64,000 nucleotides of DNA from Tetramitus jugosus (Eukaryota > Heterolobosea > Eutetramitea > Acrasida > Vahlkampfiidae), in the NCBI GenBank assembly GCA_937625935.1, contig OW569364.1, positions 434,001 to 498,000 on the forward strand, written 5' to 3'. Within the stretch, counting starts at the first letter, position 1. The number at the start of each line of letters is the position of its first letter. The notes below the pieces were generated by a model. It was not told the DNA's origin, searched no databases, and saw only the letters and a list, made by a program, of their open reading frames with translations. This document shows, in pieces, positions 19,386-29,700 of this stretch. Position numbers and translations under genes: made by a program.

Positions 19386-20740
19386 AAAACGCAGAAAAAA
19401 ACGGAATCACATGTCTGGTGATTCAACAAATTTGGTGAAGGAATACGGCAACAGCCGTTATGCAGTGTGGACCACTGCACGGAAAGGCTCTAGGCCAAGT
19501 GACAGAGAGGTGGTCATTACTGGCAACGGTAATGGTGTCTCTCAGTCATCTTTGGCAAGAAAGATAGGAGAGGAGTTTGGTGACTGGCTCAACCGAGTCC
19601 AGGTCATCAAGAGGAAAGGCCAGCAACGCTTTGTTGCATGGGTGACGGTCAAGGGTGACCGCATCTATGACTTTGTTGAGTTGTTCAACAAAGAGAGGAG
19701 GATTGGCAACAGCACTGCTGCACCCAAGCGCAGTGTTGATTGCACAAGAAAGGTGGTCGTCCATGGCATGAAGAACATGTCAGTGGACGACATCAAGAAG
19801 CTACTGGGGCCTGAGAAGGTTGCCAGTGTGCTCAAGAAGCGTGACACTGCTTTCGTGGTCATGGGTGACGAAACCTATGCACGAGCAGTACTCAGTGGAG
19901 AGAACAAGGTAAAGGCCACGGTCACTCGATACGTCGAGAGACCACATGATCCTCTCAAGGCTGTCAACAAGAGGTTGACGAAGATGTACGAGGAGCTGCT
20001 GACGGTGGTTGACGGACTGCGTCGACAGGTCACAGAACTCACCAAGGAATTAGTAAAGACAAAGGGTCAAGGGGGCAACAAACCGGTACCAATGCCGGAA
20101 CAAGTAGTTGCCCAAGCCACTGCTAGGATGGAGACCACTCCTGAGCTATTGGAGGTAGAAGAACAGAGGACTGTAGCAACACCACTGCCATCAGTGCCTG
20201 TTGTACAGCTCAGTGCTGAGAACCGGCAGATTCTGGAGCAAGTGAATGCCACTTCTCCAGTGTTCGCCAGAGTGAAAAAGGAAATTGCTGCATTGGCGCT
20301 GGCTGCTGCACGCAAAAGGTATGGTTTGACTGAGGACGAACCAGTCATTGTGGATGTGGATGATGACTCCGAAAAGGAGATTCAGAGTCCACAACTCAAT
20401 GACAACAAGAAGAGGAGTGCCAGGATCACACTGGGTGATCTGATGAGCAACAAGGCCCAAAACAAGAAAAAAACAACAGATGGCTCTGTGTCCATCGACG
20501 GTCCTACTACAAGGTTACACCCTTTGATGAAGGGCATCAACCAAAACACTCACCAGAGTGATTATTCCAACCTGTAGATGCACCGTCGGGGACAACAAGA
20601 GAAGAAGAGTGAATGACGCCCTACGGGTCGTCACTCACAAAACAAGTCAATAAATGAGCAATCGTGTGCTTGCTGCGCAAGCACGCAAGCACACATGGTT
20701 GTATGGAACAAAAAAAAAAAAAAACAAAAAAAAAAAAAAA
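19386..20740 (+). mobile_element. LINE-type element A: ORF1-only 'half-LINE' with poly(A) tail and 16-bp TSD
   Basis: The 1,355-bp body is bounded by a perfect 16-bp direct repeat, CAGTGTCGAGCGGAGA, at 19370-19385 and 20741-20756. It has a ~25-nt leader, one complete ORF (19411-20577), a stem-loop just after the stop (20609-20618 with 20629-20638, one mismatch), AATAAA near 20650, a second hairpin (GTGTGCTTGC with GCAAGCACAC) and the terminal motif GTTGTATGGAA followed by two A runs. The target-site duplication starts 25 bp upstream of the 5S gene. There is no reverse transcriptase, so the copy needs one in trans. Confidence 0.85.
19411..20577 (+). CDS. Retroelement ORF1-type nucleic-acid-binding protein
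   Basis: 388 aa from the ATG at 19411. The frame is open a little further upstream, but that part lies in the target-site duplication. Residues about 26-95 and 111-165 each look like an RRM-type alpha/beta unit (REVVITGNGNGV...QQRFVAWVTVKG and RKVVVHGMKNM...DTAFVVMGDETYARAVL). Residues about 180-215 form a short coiled coil (LTKMYEELLTVVDGLRRQV), and the C-terminal third is Pro/Val/Glu-rich. RRM-like units plus a coiled coil are the layout of LINE ORF1 proteins that bind element RNA as multimers. I see no CCHC knuckle. The frame is intact, which suggests recent insertion or continued function. Confidence 0.75.
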   Translation: MSGDSTNLVKEYGNSRYAVWTTARKGSRPSDREVVITGNGNGVSQSSLARKIGEEFGDWLNRVQVIKRKGQQRFVAWVTVKGDRIYDFVELFNKERRIGNSTAAPKRSVDCTRKVVVHGMKNMSVDDIKKLLGPEKVASVLKKRDTAFVVMGDETYARAVLSGENKVKATVTRYVERPHDPLKAVNKRLTKMYEELLTVVDGLRRQVTELTKELVKTKGQGGNKPVPMPEQVVAQATARMETTPELLEVEEQRTVATPLPSVPVVQLSAENRQILEQVNATSPVFARVKKEIAALALAAARKRYGLTEDEPVIVDVDDDSEKEIQSPQLNDNKKRSARITLGDLMSNKAQNKKKTTDGSVSIDGPTTRLHPLMKGINQNTHQSDYSNL

Positions 20741-20767
20741 CAGTGTCGAGCGGAGATGTCTCAAGAC

Positions 20768-20855
20768 AACTCAACGAACACAAGAAGCGTTCAGCACGCT
20801 GCCGCAACGTGGTGCGTGGGCACCATTTGTTGTATTAAAAACAAAAAAGTAAAAA
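20768..20855 (+). mobile_element. Short 5'-truncated LINE insertion B, with 17-bp TSD
   Basis: The 88-bp body lies between perfect copies of CGGAGATGTCTCAAGAC at 20751-20767 and 20856-20872. It holds a small hairpin (TGGTGC with GCACCA around a GTGG loop), a 3' motif TTGTTGTATTAAAAAC similar to the GTTGTATGGAA end of elements A, C and D, and an A-rich tail. Its first TSD overlaps the second TSD of element A by six bases. Removing A places B 35 bp upstream of the 5S gene, so B is probably the older insertion. Confidence 0.65.
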
Positions 20856-21157
20856 CGGAGATGTCTCAAGACTTCCCACCACAAGAATACAGTAAGGTGA
20901 ATAGCTTTGCCGACCAGTGCACAAGAACATCGAAGGACAAAACAGTAACCACCCCTCGCGGGATTTTTCTTGAAACAAATAAGGAAAATTGCTGTAGTGG
21001 TTGCTTATTACTCATTGCCTGAGATACAACAAAAGAGATGGCAAGGATGAAATGTTCCGTTTTTATTATGGTTTTGTGGAACTTGAGGGATCAAGCCCTC
21101 ATTCATTGCTTGTGGAACATTTTTGGTTGGAACTACAATTATCGCAAAGTGCACTTC

Positions 21158-22156
21158 ATGGAGCCGATCACTGAAATTTGTTCTGCTCTTTGCACGGATA
21201 CCTGGTCAAAAGTCATTGAGTTTTGTGACACTCGAGAATGGTTGCAATTGAGTTACACTTGCAAAGGAATCAATCAATTTAAATTCAATCGATGGCTCAT
21301 GTCCAACAAGAAGAGAAGGCTAAAACGAGGTTTGGAAGAGAAAGAAATTGAACACTTTTTTCGATTAGGAAAAGGAACACTGTTTAATGTTTGCTTGGCC
21401 TTGCGTCAGAATGTGGTGGATGAACATTTTCAATATTTGGAAGGCATTCACACGCTCTCTATGGGTGGTTGCAAGCGGATTACGGACAGTGCTTTTGCTC
21501 ACTTGACTGGTATCCATACACTCTCTATGGTTGGCTGCAAACAAATCCCAGACCATGCGTTTGTTCATCTGGCTGGCATTCATACGCTCCACATCGGTGG
21601 TTGCAAACAAATTACAGACGAGACATTTTCTTACTTGTCTGGCATTCATACGCTCTACATGAGTGGTTGCCACCAAGTCACTGACCATGCATTTTCTCAT
21701 TTGGCTGGAATACATTCACTCCACTTCGCAGGTTGCAAGCAAATCACGGATGATGCATTTCCATACTTGTCTGGCATTCACACACTCTCTATGGGTGGTT
21801 GTGAGAATATTACAGACAATGCCTTCACTTATTTAACTGGCATTCACACACTCTCTATAGGTCGTTGCAAACAAATCACCGATAATGCTTTTACTCATTT
21901 GGTTGGTATTCACACACTTAATATGAGTTATTGTACGAGCATCACAGACAATGCATTTCAGTATTTGACTGGCGTTCAGAGACTTACAATGGATGGATGT
22001 GATCAAGAATCCATCACAGAGAAAGGATTCCTTTTCTTGAAGGGTATTCACACACTTCGTTGGTATCGTAGCCGAAGAGACAATGCCTTTAAAAAGAAAG
22101 TGATTGGTTATTGCGAGTCCAGTTCGATAGCTCTTTATGGCATGGATGGGGAATGA
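21158..22156 (+). CDS. LRR protein with ten tandem 22-residue Cys-containing repeats
   Basis: 332 aa from the ATG at 21158 (MEPITEICS); the frame is also open from 21038, adding 40 mostly hydrophobic residues. Residues about 8-45 (TDTWSKVIEFCDTREWLQLSYTCKGI) may be a degenerate F-box. From 21443 eight units of exactly 66 bp encode GIHTLSMGGCKQITD.AF.HL. variants, followed by two degenerate units (22- to 24-residue type). This is the cysteine-containing LRR class found in F-box/LRR proteins. The units are very similar to each other in DNA, suggesting recent expansion. The gene sits between the two 5S/retroelement units. Confidence 0.8.
   Translation: MEPITEICSALCTDTWSKVIEFCDTREWLQLSYTCKGINQFKFNRWLMSNKKRRLKRGLEEKEIEHFFRLGKGTLFNVCLALRQNVVDEHFQYLEGIHTLSMGGCKRITDSAFAHLTGIHTLSMVGCKQIPDHAFVHLAGIHTLHIGGCKQITDETFSYLSGIHTLYMSGCHQVTDHAFSHLAGIHSLHFAGCKQITDDAFPYLSGIHTLSMGGCENITDNAFTYLTGIHTLSIGRCKQITDNAFTHLVGIHTLNMSYCTSITDNAFQYLTGVQRLTMDGCDQESITEKGFLFLKGIHTLRWYRSRRDNAFKKKVIGYCESSSIALYGMDGE
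21443..22090 (+). repeat. 66-bp tandem repeat array inside the LRR gene
   Basis: Eight consecutive units begin with GGCATTCACAC-like sequence every 66 bp, then two diverged units follow. The reading frame is kept throughout. Such an array can change copy number by unequal exchange. Confidence 0.9.
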
Positions 22157-22462
22157 CAGGATAAATACATTATCAGTACAGTAAAAGAGAACCAGCAACA
22201 GATCCAATGGCAACTTGGTTTATATTCGAGGTAGTTTCAGAGTGTGCTTGGTTGAGGTACACTTAATATCAACCTTATTCAGAACTCAAGTGGGTCTCCT
22301 TATGTTCCTCTCCTCTTCTCTCCCAATGTGTACTCAGATCCTAGAATCACAGCTCTTTGGGTCACAGATTTGATCACATTCACTTTGATGATATGCACTA
22401 CAAGAATCGATCTCATCTGATCATTTTGACGGAGCTCCACAAATGCAGTCCAGTGAGAATGC
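22157..22462. other. Intergenic between LRR gene and 5S copy 2
   Basis: No gene or repeat was recognised in these ~300 bases. Only the AAAAGCC at the junction resembles the flank of 5S copy 1. Confidence 0.4.
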
Positions 22463-22466
22463 AAAA
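22463..22466 (-). terminator. Pol III terminator of 5S rRNA copy 2
   Basis: A TTTT run on the minus strand immediately follows the 5S 3' end, as for copy 1. Confidence 0.75.
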
Positions 22467-22585
22467 GCCTACATTACTGAGGGTTCTCGAGTAGTCTCCT
22501 ATCTCAATACTAACTCAGCCAGATGGTGCTTAACTTCTCTATTCGAAATGGGAAGAGGTGGTTCCACCATTGTATGAACGTAGAC
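22467..22585 (-). rRNA. 5S ribosomal RNA, copy 2
   Basis: This 119-nt gene on the minus strand is base-for-base identical to copy 1, while the flanks beyond a few bases are unrelated. The same helix I pairing, GAAGTTAAGC block and TTTT terminator are present. A LINE fragment with target-site duplication begins 24 bp upstream of its 5' end. Confidence 0.96.
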
Positions 22586-22623
22586 ATTAACAATGAGTTT
22601 GAGAAATTGCTGACATTTTTTAT

Positions 22624-23785
22624 AGCACACACAAACGCTCATTCGGTCGAGCATTTTCCAATCCAACAATCGTCTTCGTGAGGCCAAGCATTCATACTTG
22701 GTATGGTGCGCCAAACTCCTCCACAGTGCGGAGGTAATCGTGAGCCAAAAGAGCGGTCACGAATGCGAGAAGTGCAGCATCGGTTGGCATCTCCCCTCAG
22801 GAGATGCCAAGCTGCTCTTGAAGAGTGGAATCACGAAAAACTCGCAACTGTTCGATGAGGATGGAATAATGGTCATTAAACTGGAGGAGGCCAAGAAGAA
22901 GTTCAAGCTGAAAGGAGTCGGTCCTGCAAGGTACTCTAGGATAAAGGCCTACATGGAGCTCCTTGGAAAACCATGTGAAGAAAGTTGGAGGAAGCAGAGA
23001 GCAATGAAAGATGCCGTAGAAGTGACGGCAGATGGCAGTGTTCTCAGCAATCCCAATGTAAGAGAAGGTTTGATGGAACATTTCGCGCAAGTAAGAGCTG
23101 AGTCTATAAAATCAGATGGAAACTGGAAGTTAGAAGCTGAACTGCAGAAGGATAAGGAGTGGAATGAGTCCTTGAAGTGCCCTTTCGGTCTAGAAAGAGG
23201 TGAGTTGTGGTTTTATCACCAAGTCCGGAGTGGCACCCTGCACACAAAGACTGTAGTACGAGATCTGTATGAACCACTGATGGAAACCATGTGTGCTCAT
23301 TGCAAGAGCGAACCGGAGACGATACTACACCTCTTGGTGGAGTGTGAAGAAGCCAAAAGAGCAAGAAGCGAACTAGTGGAAGAATTCAAGGTTTCATTGA
23401 ACAAACTGGAGTTTATGAGACCAGCCAAGCTCAATCTCTGGTTTGACAATGCGGTGTACGATGATGGCAAAATGCTACCTCGGATCCCCAGTCGAACATC
23501 GGAAGAGCTGCTGGCAGGACTAATGGGTAAAGAAGAGGACCAGAAGGAGGTACTGATGAAGGAAATGGTAGTATATGGCCGCAAGAAGCGGGAAACAAAA
23601 GTGAAAAGATTGGTAAATGCAATGAAAAGATCTTGCATCAAACGAATGTACAAAGTCTGGAAAGACTCGCTAGCGAAGAGACATGCACAATAGCTCAGAA
23701 CCTGCGGTTCTGAGCGACGACATGTCTCATAGTAGTGTATTGAATAAAGTGGCAACAACTGTTGTATGGAAAAAAAAAAAAAAAA
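22624..23785 (+). mobile_element. LINE-type element C: 5'-truncated copy with 3' end of ORF2
   Basis: The 1,162-bp body lies between perfect 15-bp repeats, GCTGACATTTTTTAT, at 22609-22623 and 23786-23800. It contains an intact 3' portion of ORF2, a perfect 10-bp stem-loop overlapping the stop codon (23693-23702 with 23706-23715), AATAAAGTGGCAAC, the terminal GTTGTATGGAA and a poly(A) tract of about 16. Lack of the endonuclease and reverse-transcriptase domains shows 5' truncation, typical of target-primed reverse transcription. Confidence 0.9.
22626..23693 (+). pseudogene. LINE ORF2 C-terminal fragment with CCHC zinc motif
   Basis: The frame is open from the element boundary to TAG at 23691-23693 (355 codons) with no stop inside, but it lacks its own start and the catalytic domains. 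The diagnostic part is CAHCKSEPETILHLLVEC, a C-x2-C-x8-H-x4-C motif found after the reverse transcriptase in many non-LTR retrotransposons. A second Cys pair (ECEKC) lies near the beginning. The basic end (KRLVNAMKRSCIKRMY) resembles the end encoded by element D. The intact frame suggests a young insertion. Confidence 0.8.
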
Positions 23786-23800
23786 GCTGACATTTTTTAT

Positions 23801-24047
23801 GGAACAACGATGGGACTGTAGAACGTGCTCTTCGAATGAAGGGCCACGAAAAACGGAGTGAGACAAGAGTTATCGCATCGAAAGGCCCACAGCTTCGCAG
23901 TCTTTTTGCTAAACAAGGAAGAAGTACAGAGCAAGTTCGCGTCGTGTTCAAAAAGAGAATTATTGTGTCATGAGGAAAGACTTACGGCAAAATAGAGCCA
24001 TACTTTAAACAGTCAATTAATTACTTATAACGACAAGCAATGTTACG
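23801..24047. other. Intergenic with a possible remnant ORF
   Basis: After the second TSD of element C a frame of about 56 codons, rich in Arg/Lys (RALRMKGHEKRSETRV), ends at TGA 23970-23972. It has no clear start and no family I recognise, so it is not called as a gene. Confidence 0.3.
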
Positions 24048-24440
24048 CTACAATTTTTGTTTGTCCACAACAGGTCTGATGAAGCCCCACCAGGCGGTCG
24101 TTATCGCCCCCACAATCAATGAAACAACATAAAATCCAATACCATTCGGGTGAGCCTCGCGGTAATTCCCTCTCAAGAATGTTCCCATATGAACCAAGGT
24201 GTAAACGCCGTTGGCACGAATAATGAGCTTCTTTTGTTGTGCTGGTGCTTTCAAACCTGCAAAACACAAGTATGCCACTATCGCATCACCACTTGCCAAA
24301 GCTTGAACCCAAAGTTCAGCTGAAGGAGTTGGGATCCCTCCAAAGTATATAATCGTGTGAGCCGGTGCTAACAAGTACAGCAAGGTCGAGAAGGTGGCCA
24401 AGCTGCCCCAGACACAAAAAAACAAGTTGATTGCTTTCAT
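24048..24440 (-). CDS. Small four-TM membrane protein, unknown
   Basis: A 130-aa protein with hydrophobic segments at about 5-27, 43-63, 75-90 (weaker) and 101-121, with short loops and a basic end (DKQKL). I do not recognise the family. Its ATG lies only 11 bp after the stop codon of the upstream phosphodiesterase gene, so its promoter must lie inside that gene or the two are co-transcribed. Confidence 0.7.
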   Translation of the reverse strand: MKAINLFFCVWGSLATFSTLLYLLAPAHTIIYFGGIPTPSAELWVQALASGDAIVAYLCFAGLKAPAQQKKLIIRANGVYTLVHMGTFLRGNYREAHPNGIGFYVVSLIVGAITTAWWGFIRPVVDKQKL

Positions 24441-24451
24441 TTTTTTCTTCT

Positions 24452-26583
24452 TTACATGTTGGGTTCGTGACGTACATCAGTATCTCTTCGAACCAGGAAT
24501 TCAGGTTCCACAGCCTCATGTTCTTCCCAATATTTCTTTGTGTCTTCCAGGTAGTTGAGAATAAATTTCATCTGTGGTAGCATTTTGGAGAAGGATTGAA
24601 ACATGGGGATCACAAGATAATTCACAAATGCAATCTGACCCTTTCCCATGTTGGCCTTTGTGCGGTCCATGAGTGGAGTGACAGGTAGTTCCAACTCTCT
24701 TTCTTTGTCGCCTTGAAGATAGAACTCATCTACAATTCTCTGGGCCCACTTCAAGTAGAGATGGGTTGGTCGACTGGTATTGTTCACATCGGCAACCTTG
24801 ATTATTATTTGCAGAATTAGTCTAATGTCTTCCTTCTTCTTGTAATTGATGCCATTTTCTAGTTTTCCCTTGAACTTGGCAACAAGTTTAGCGTGTCTAC
24901 CCATGTCTGTAGCTAACACCACATCAATGACAGTATCTCTAATTTCTTTCCTCTTTTCTCCTGATAGTCCTGAGAAGATGTTGAATTGAGGCGATTTCAT
25001 CAGTTCGAATGATTGAGCAGAGTGATGATTTTCTAGGATGGAACGATCATTGTAAAGAGTAGCGAGATAAGACTTGGCATTCACTAAGAAAGCATTGTTC
25101 AGTCCTGGATGATCATAGTCATGAATGATTGCGGACAACAGAACAGAGAATATTTCTTCATCCTTAAGGAACTCGGATGCTCCTCCCTTTGCAATTGTGT
25201 AATGAACAACTTGCAAAACATCTGCAGCATGCATGGAGTTGTGATACGGGTTTGGATGATAGCCCGATTCGACTTCCTTCAAAAAATTAATCAACACTTG
25301 TTCGGGGATGTTAAACTTGTTCACGAAGTCATACTTGACCATCAATGTGTAAGCAGTGACGAATAGAACATGGCCATTAGTATACTCATCAATTGCAAAA
25401 ACGTCAAAGTCCCAATCATCCACTCTATCGAATGTTTCTAATATTGCTTGCTTGTCTTTGCTTATTTCTGCATTTTCGGAATCCCACTGAGATCTAGGAA
25501 TTAGAGCAACTACATCTGTCTCCTTCGTTGTTCGAGCTTCAGAGGATGGAACTGAGAACTTGCTTTTCAGATATCCCATTACTTCCATATCTACAACATT
25601 GTCGATGGAATTGGAGAATTGTACGTCCCATTGTTCTTCGTTACACAGGATATTGACAACTTGATTGAAACTTTTTTGCTCGTTTTCTGTAATTGCATTG
25701 TTGGCAATCAGTTTGCTCTTAATTTCGGTCAAAAACTTTAGGATCTTATCAGCGGGAACACCTACTAGATTGCTGTCTTGCTGTTCATTAATGTGCTTGA
25801 CTTCTTCAGTAGTATTCGATGGTTGAGCAGGTGTGGTTTCTTTCTCAGGAAACTTTGAGTTTTGAGGTTCTCTTATTGTTGGTTTCTGAGGTTCAAAGTC
25901 GTCCATTAACTCTTCCTCTTCATAATCTTCTCCATTCTCAAGAGCTAGAATTCTGTTTTCATATTCTTTGATATCGGCTTCCAGTTTAACAATTTTCTCT
26001 GAACCGAGTCGAGCAGAGTAGAATTGATAGAGAGGACTTAGAAAGACGCTCGAGATTCTATGATAGGGATTTTCAACCTTGTTCAGCACGAGCTTCAGAT
26101 TTGTTGTTCCAATCGTAACAAAGTTGAATTCGAGGTTGAGTTTACAGATGGATCCTTCTTCGGTCTGGTCCAACTCCAAAGCAACCTTGTTGTTGAAGAA
26201 TGAGTGCTTCAGAGCATTGAGAAATTGCCAGGTGGAGATGGTTCCATTGACATTTAATCTGTCCCTCTAAATTCACAATAATATGTCAACAAGTGACTCA
26301 ATAATGACAAGAGCAACCAAAAACATACAGTTTCAATCAATTCATCCTCCAGAACAAACTTTTCATAGTAATTTGCGTCATTGTCCACACATGCAAAAAC
26401 CATGCTTCTAAAGTCTGATGGAACGTGAGCTGTACATAGAAAAGCATTCTTGTCCACAAACGCCTCCGTAAATAGTGGTGGAAGAGTGGCCAAATAGGAA
26501 TTGAATCGAGCTCCTTCCTTGTCTGTTATCTCTTCACCATTCATGTGATTCACAATATCAATTTTACTGTTTCCACATCCCAT
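24452..26583 (-). CDS. Class I 3',5'-cyclic nucleotide phosphodiesterase
   Basis: Two exons, 26583-26329 and 26266-24452, 689 aa; the 62-nt intron has a GTATGT donor and TTTAG acceptor, phase 0. The N-terminus MGCGNSKID has Gly2 and Cys3, a likely myristoylation/palmitoylation signal for membrane anchoring. A charged coiled coil lies near 170-200. The catalytic domain spans about 400-665: YHNSMHAADVLQVVH (about 426), HDYDHPGLNN (about 467) and KVADVNNTSRP hold the HD-type metal ligands. It hydrolyses cAMP and/or cGMP; specificity cannot be read. No GAF or PAS domain is visible in the ~400-residue N-terminal part. Confidence 0.92.
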
Positions 26584-26758
26584 GTTTTATTAGGTATAGT
26601 CGGTGTTGTTATTTGTTATTTGTGATTGTTGTTGAACGAGTAGCAAATTGGAACTGTACAGAGCGGGTAGTTTGACTTCGACTCCGAAGGGACTTTCGTA
26701 GACGGCGAAGCTCAGAAGACAACGGCTATGAGTTTTGGCGGCGCAAAAGGCCAAAAGC

Positions 26759-29700
26759 TCATTTGAGAAGCAGTTTCACTGCAACCGCAACAGACACCAG
26801 ACCAAGAAATCCTATGATGGACCATGTTAGGATTCGGAGCAAAGAGTTTGTTGAGCTTGCAACTTGTTGTTGATATGTGAAGAGATCTGCGGTTGACAGA
26901 GGCTCAAATGGTGCTCTGTTTTGCGCCTTCATTCCCGTTGATTCTTCATGTGCTGTTCTACGATCTTTCTGTTTCTGCTCTTGCTTTGAGGTTTCTATTT
27001 GATACAGAATCTGGTGCAGAACCTCATTATCAATACTATGCTTGTAGATATCTGATTTGTGCTTGTACCATTCTTGTAACTGTTGCTCAAAGTCTTCTCT
27101 GTGTCTGATTTTGGCCTTGGAACTCTTGTCTGTTGATACAGACATGTTGAACAGGATATTGTTCAACTCGAGCTCAAATAATGTTGTTTGTAACTTGTAG
27201 GCTCTCACATTGTTTTGCAACTCTTCTAATGATCGAATAATGCGATTTTGCCTTGGCACAACAATGAATACACATAAAATACAAAGGCAGGTGATGATCC
27301 ATACAGGTATGTTCACAGATCCAACCAACTTGTCAGGGATACTCATCATGAAGCCCAATGCGTCTGCGAGAAGGCTGGATAATGTTGCCTCCTCAATAGA
27401 TGTAGTTGCAGAAGCTGTCGAGGTTGCTGTAAATGAAGGAGGTAGAACTTGCTGAATTGTTGGAGTCGCTGATGCCCGAGGAGTGACATGGATAGCAGCA
27501 CTAGAAGATTTCTTTCGATCTTTCTTCGTAGCTGTTGCCGCTTTCTTGGAGGACTTACTCGATGGTTTACGATTTGCTTTGCTCGATGAAGACTTCTTCT
27601 TCTCACGCTTTGCTTGAGATAACAATTGTCCCTTGCCCTTTGCATCTAAAACGGCAGCTTTTGCTTGTTCGTACCACAGGCAGTATGAAGATGATGTTTC
27701 CTTGAATGCAGAATCTTCAATCTTCCATCTCAGAAGAGTGGACTTGATGAACATGACACCTAGTTCAATTCGGACTGAACATGTATTTGGCTCCGCGCCA
27801 TCCTTGACATAGATATAGATAATGATACGGAAACAATCTGCATATGGTACATCCAAACTATGCATATTACTCTGAATAACAAATCCGTGACTGTCTTTAG
27901 CCAGTGTGAGCCGTTGGACCATCTTAATACGCGTGATCTTTGGACCTATGGGATTACTCACGGGGCTCATGAAGGAAATGTCTCTTGTCTTTCCGATGCC
28001 ATCAGATGAATCCAACCATGAGGACACTTGGAAGTCAGTATCACCTCGCGTCACATGATGTTGCTGTTCAAAGGGAGAACCATCAGCAGTAATCAAGAAA
28101 AAGAAATCTTTGGCAGAGCATGGCAAAGTCTCATTCACAATATCTTTTGGCTTAAATTTGTCTTTTGCGGGGAAAGTGTCACTCGTAGGTACTGCATTCA
28201 AATCGAGAATGTCACTAGGTTCATAATTGTGTTGATTTCCCGGAACATCTTCCTCTGGTTCTTCGCTCTGTGAACCTTCCTCTGGTTCATCTTCTGCGTG
28301 ACTACTCTTCGGCTTTTTGCCCTCGTCATCTTCTCCATCTTCATCCCCACCAGCATCACCGCCACTTCCATTGCTTTGTTTCTTTCGATCTTTTGAGTTA
28401 CCCTTGGAGGATTCTCCACTTGTGTTATTCTTTGAAGCAGAACCGTTTGCGGACACAGTCACATTTTCTTCTCCGGATGACTTGTTTGAGAATGTCATTC
28501 CCTTGGGAGCACTTCGAGGAGTAGTTCCCATCAGAGGGTGCTCTCTACGGCCAGATTCACTCGGATACAGAGTATTCTCGTGAGGCACATGGTTTGTATC
28601 TACGTGGAGCTTTCTTGGTGCTTCAGACAAAGTTTCCTTTGAGTATTCGCTAGGTGACACAACTGATGATGTTGAGACGAGCTCAGAGTCAGTTTCAACT
28701 TCAGTCTCCAATTCGGACTCCTCTTCGTTTGCTGTTGTATCAGTTGTTAAGTCTTCGGTGTCCTTCAGCACAACAACTTCGGTTTCTTCGTCTTTTGACT
28801 CGTCATTCAGATCTTGAGGCTCTACCTTTTCGACAATTTCAGTCTCAACTTCTTCTAATTGTGTGTCACTATCATCATCGTCATCTTCGCCATCTTCTGT
28901 TTCTTCTGACTCACTCTCTTCGTCGTCATTGTCTTCCTCCTCCTCTTCTGCTTCATCATCAGAATTTCTCAACGGATCAGTAAATGTGTCCTGCATTGTA
29001 TCTATACTGACGTTTCCATCTTTTATCATCTCTCTTCGTTCGAGTTGCTTCTCGTTATGAAGACTCCACAGAGCTTCCAAAATCTTAAATGTCTGGTCTC
29101 TGAACACAAAGGATCCAAAAAAGTGTACTTGACCATCCTTGCACACAAATTCAATCGCATTTGGAACAACGATCGCAGTATACTTTTTCTCCAGCAACAG
29201 AATGCTAGAGAAGGGAATGGCAAGGTTGGTCTTGTAACCAAAAATGTTTGAAGTAAAGCATACATAGTTTTGAGAAATGTACATTCTTCCTTGATTGGGC
29301 ATTCTCCTGTAATATGCACAATACACCTCTACATAAGTTACAATAAAAAGTGTGAGTTCAACTAACAATAATCTCTTTAAAGAAATGTTAGTAACATCGG
29401 GAGCTTCATCTGATAAACTTACCTTCTACAACCTTCTCTGTTGGAGGAACATTGAACAATGATAGGAAATACTTGTTTCTCTCTTGATTCAACTGTGGTG
29501 TCGAACTGAGTGCCAACTCATTGGGATCAATGTCCAACAATACCAATTCATCATCTACATTTTGTTCCATAATGGATTCTTCATGATGAACGTGAGTGCC
29601 TTCATCTTCCTCCTCTTCTTCTTCTTGCTCATCCTCACTTTTCTTGTGATCAAAGTATTCGTCATTCATACGATGATTAGAGAGATCAACTGAAGCAGCA

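Noticed and set aside
19372-19410. Upstream non-ATG start for the ORF1-type protein
   Set aside because: The first five codons fall in the target-site duplication, which is host DNA, so the element's own ATG at 19411 is preferred.
28263-28983. Long Ser/Leu-rich plus-strand ORFs opposite the GRAM-VASt gene
   Set aside because: They are antisense shadows of the acidic low-complexity linker, where stop codons are rare on the other strand.
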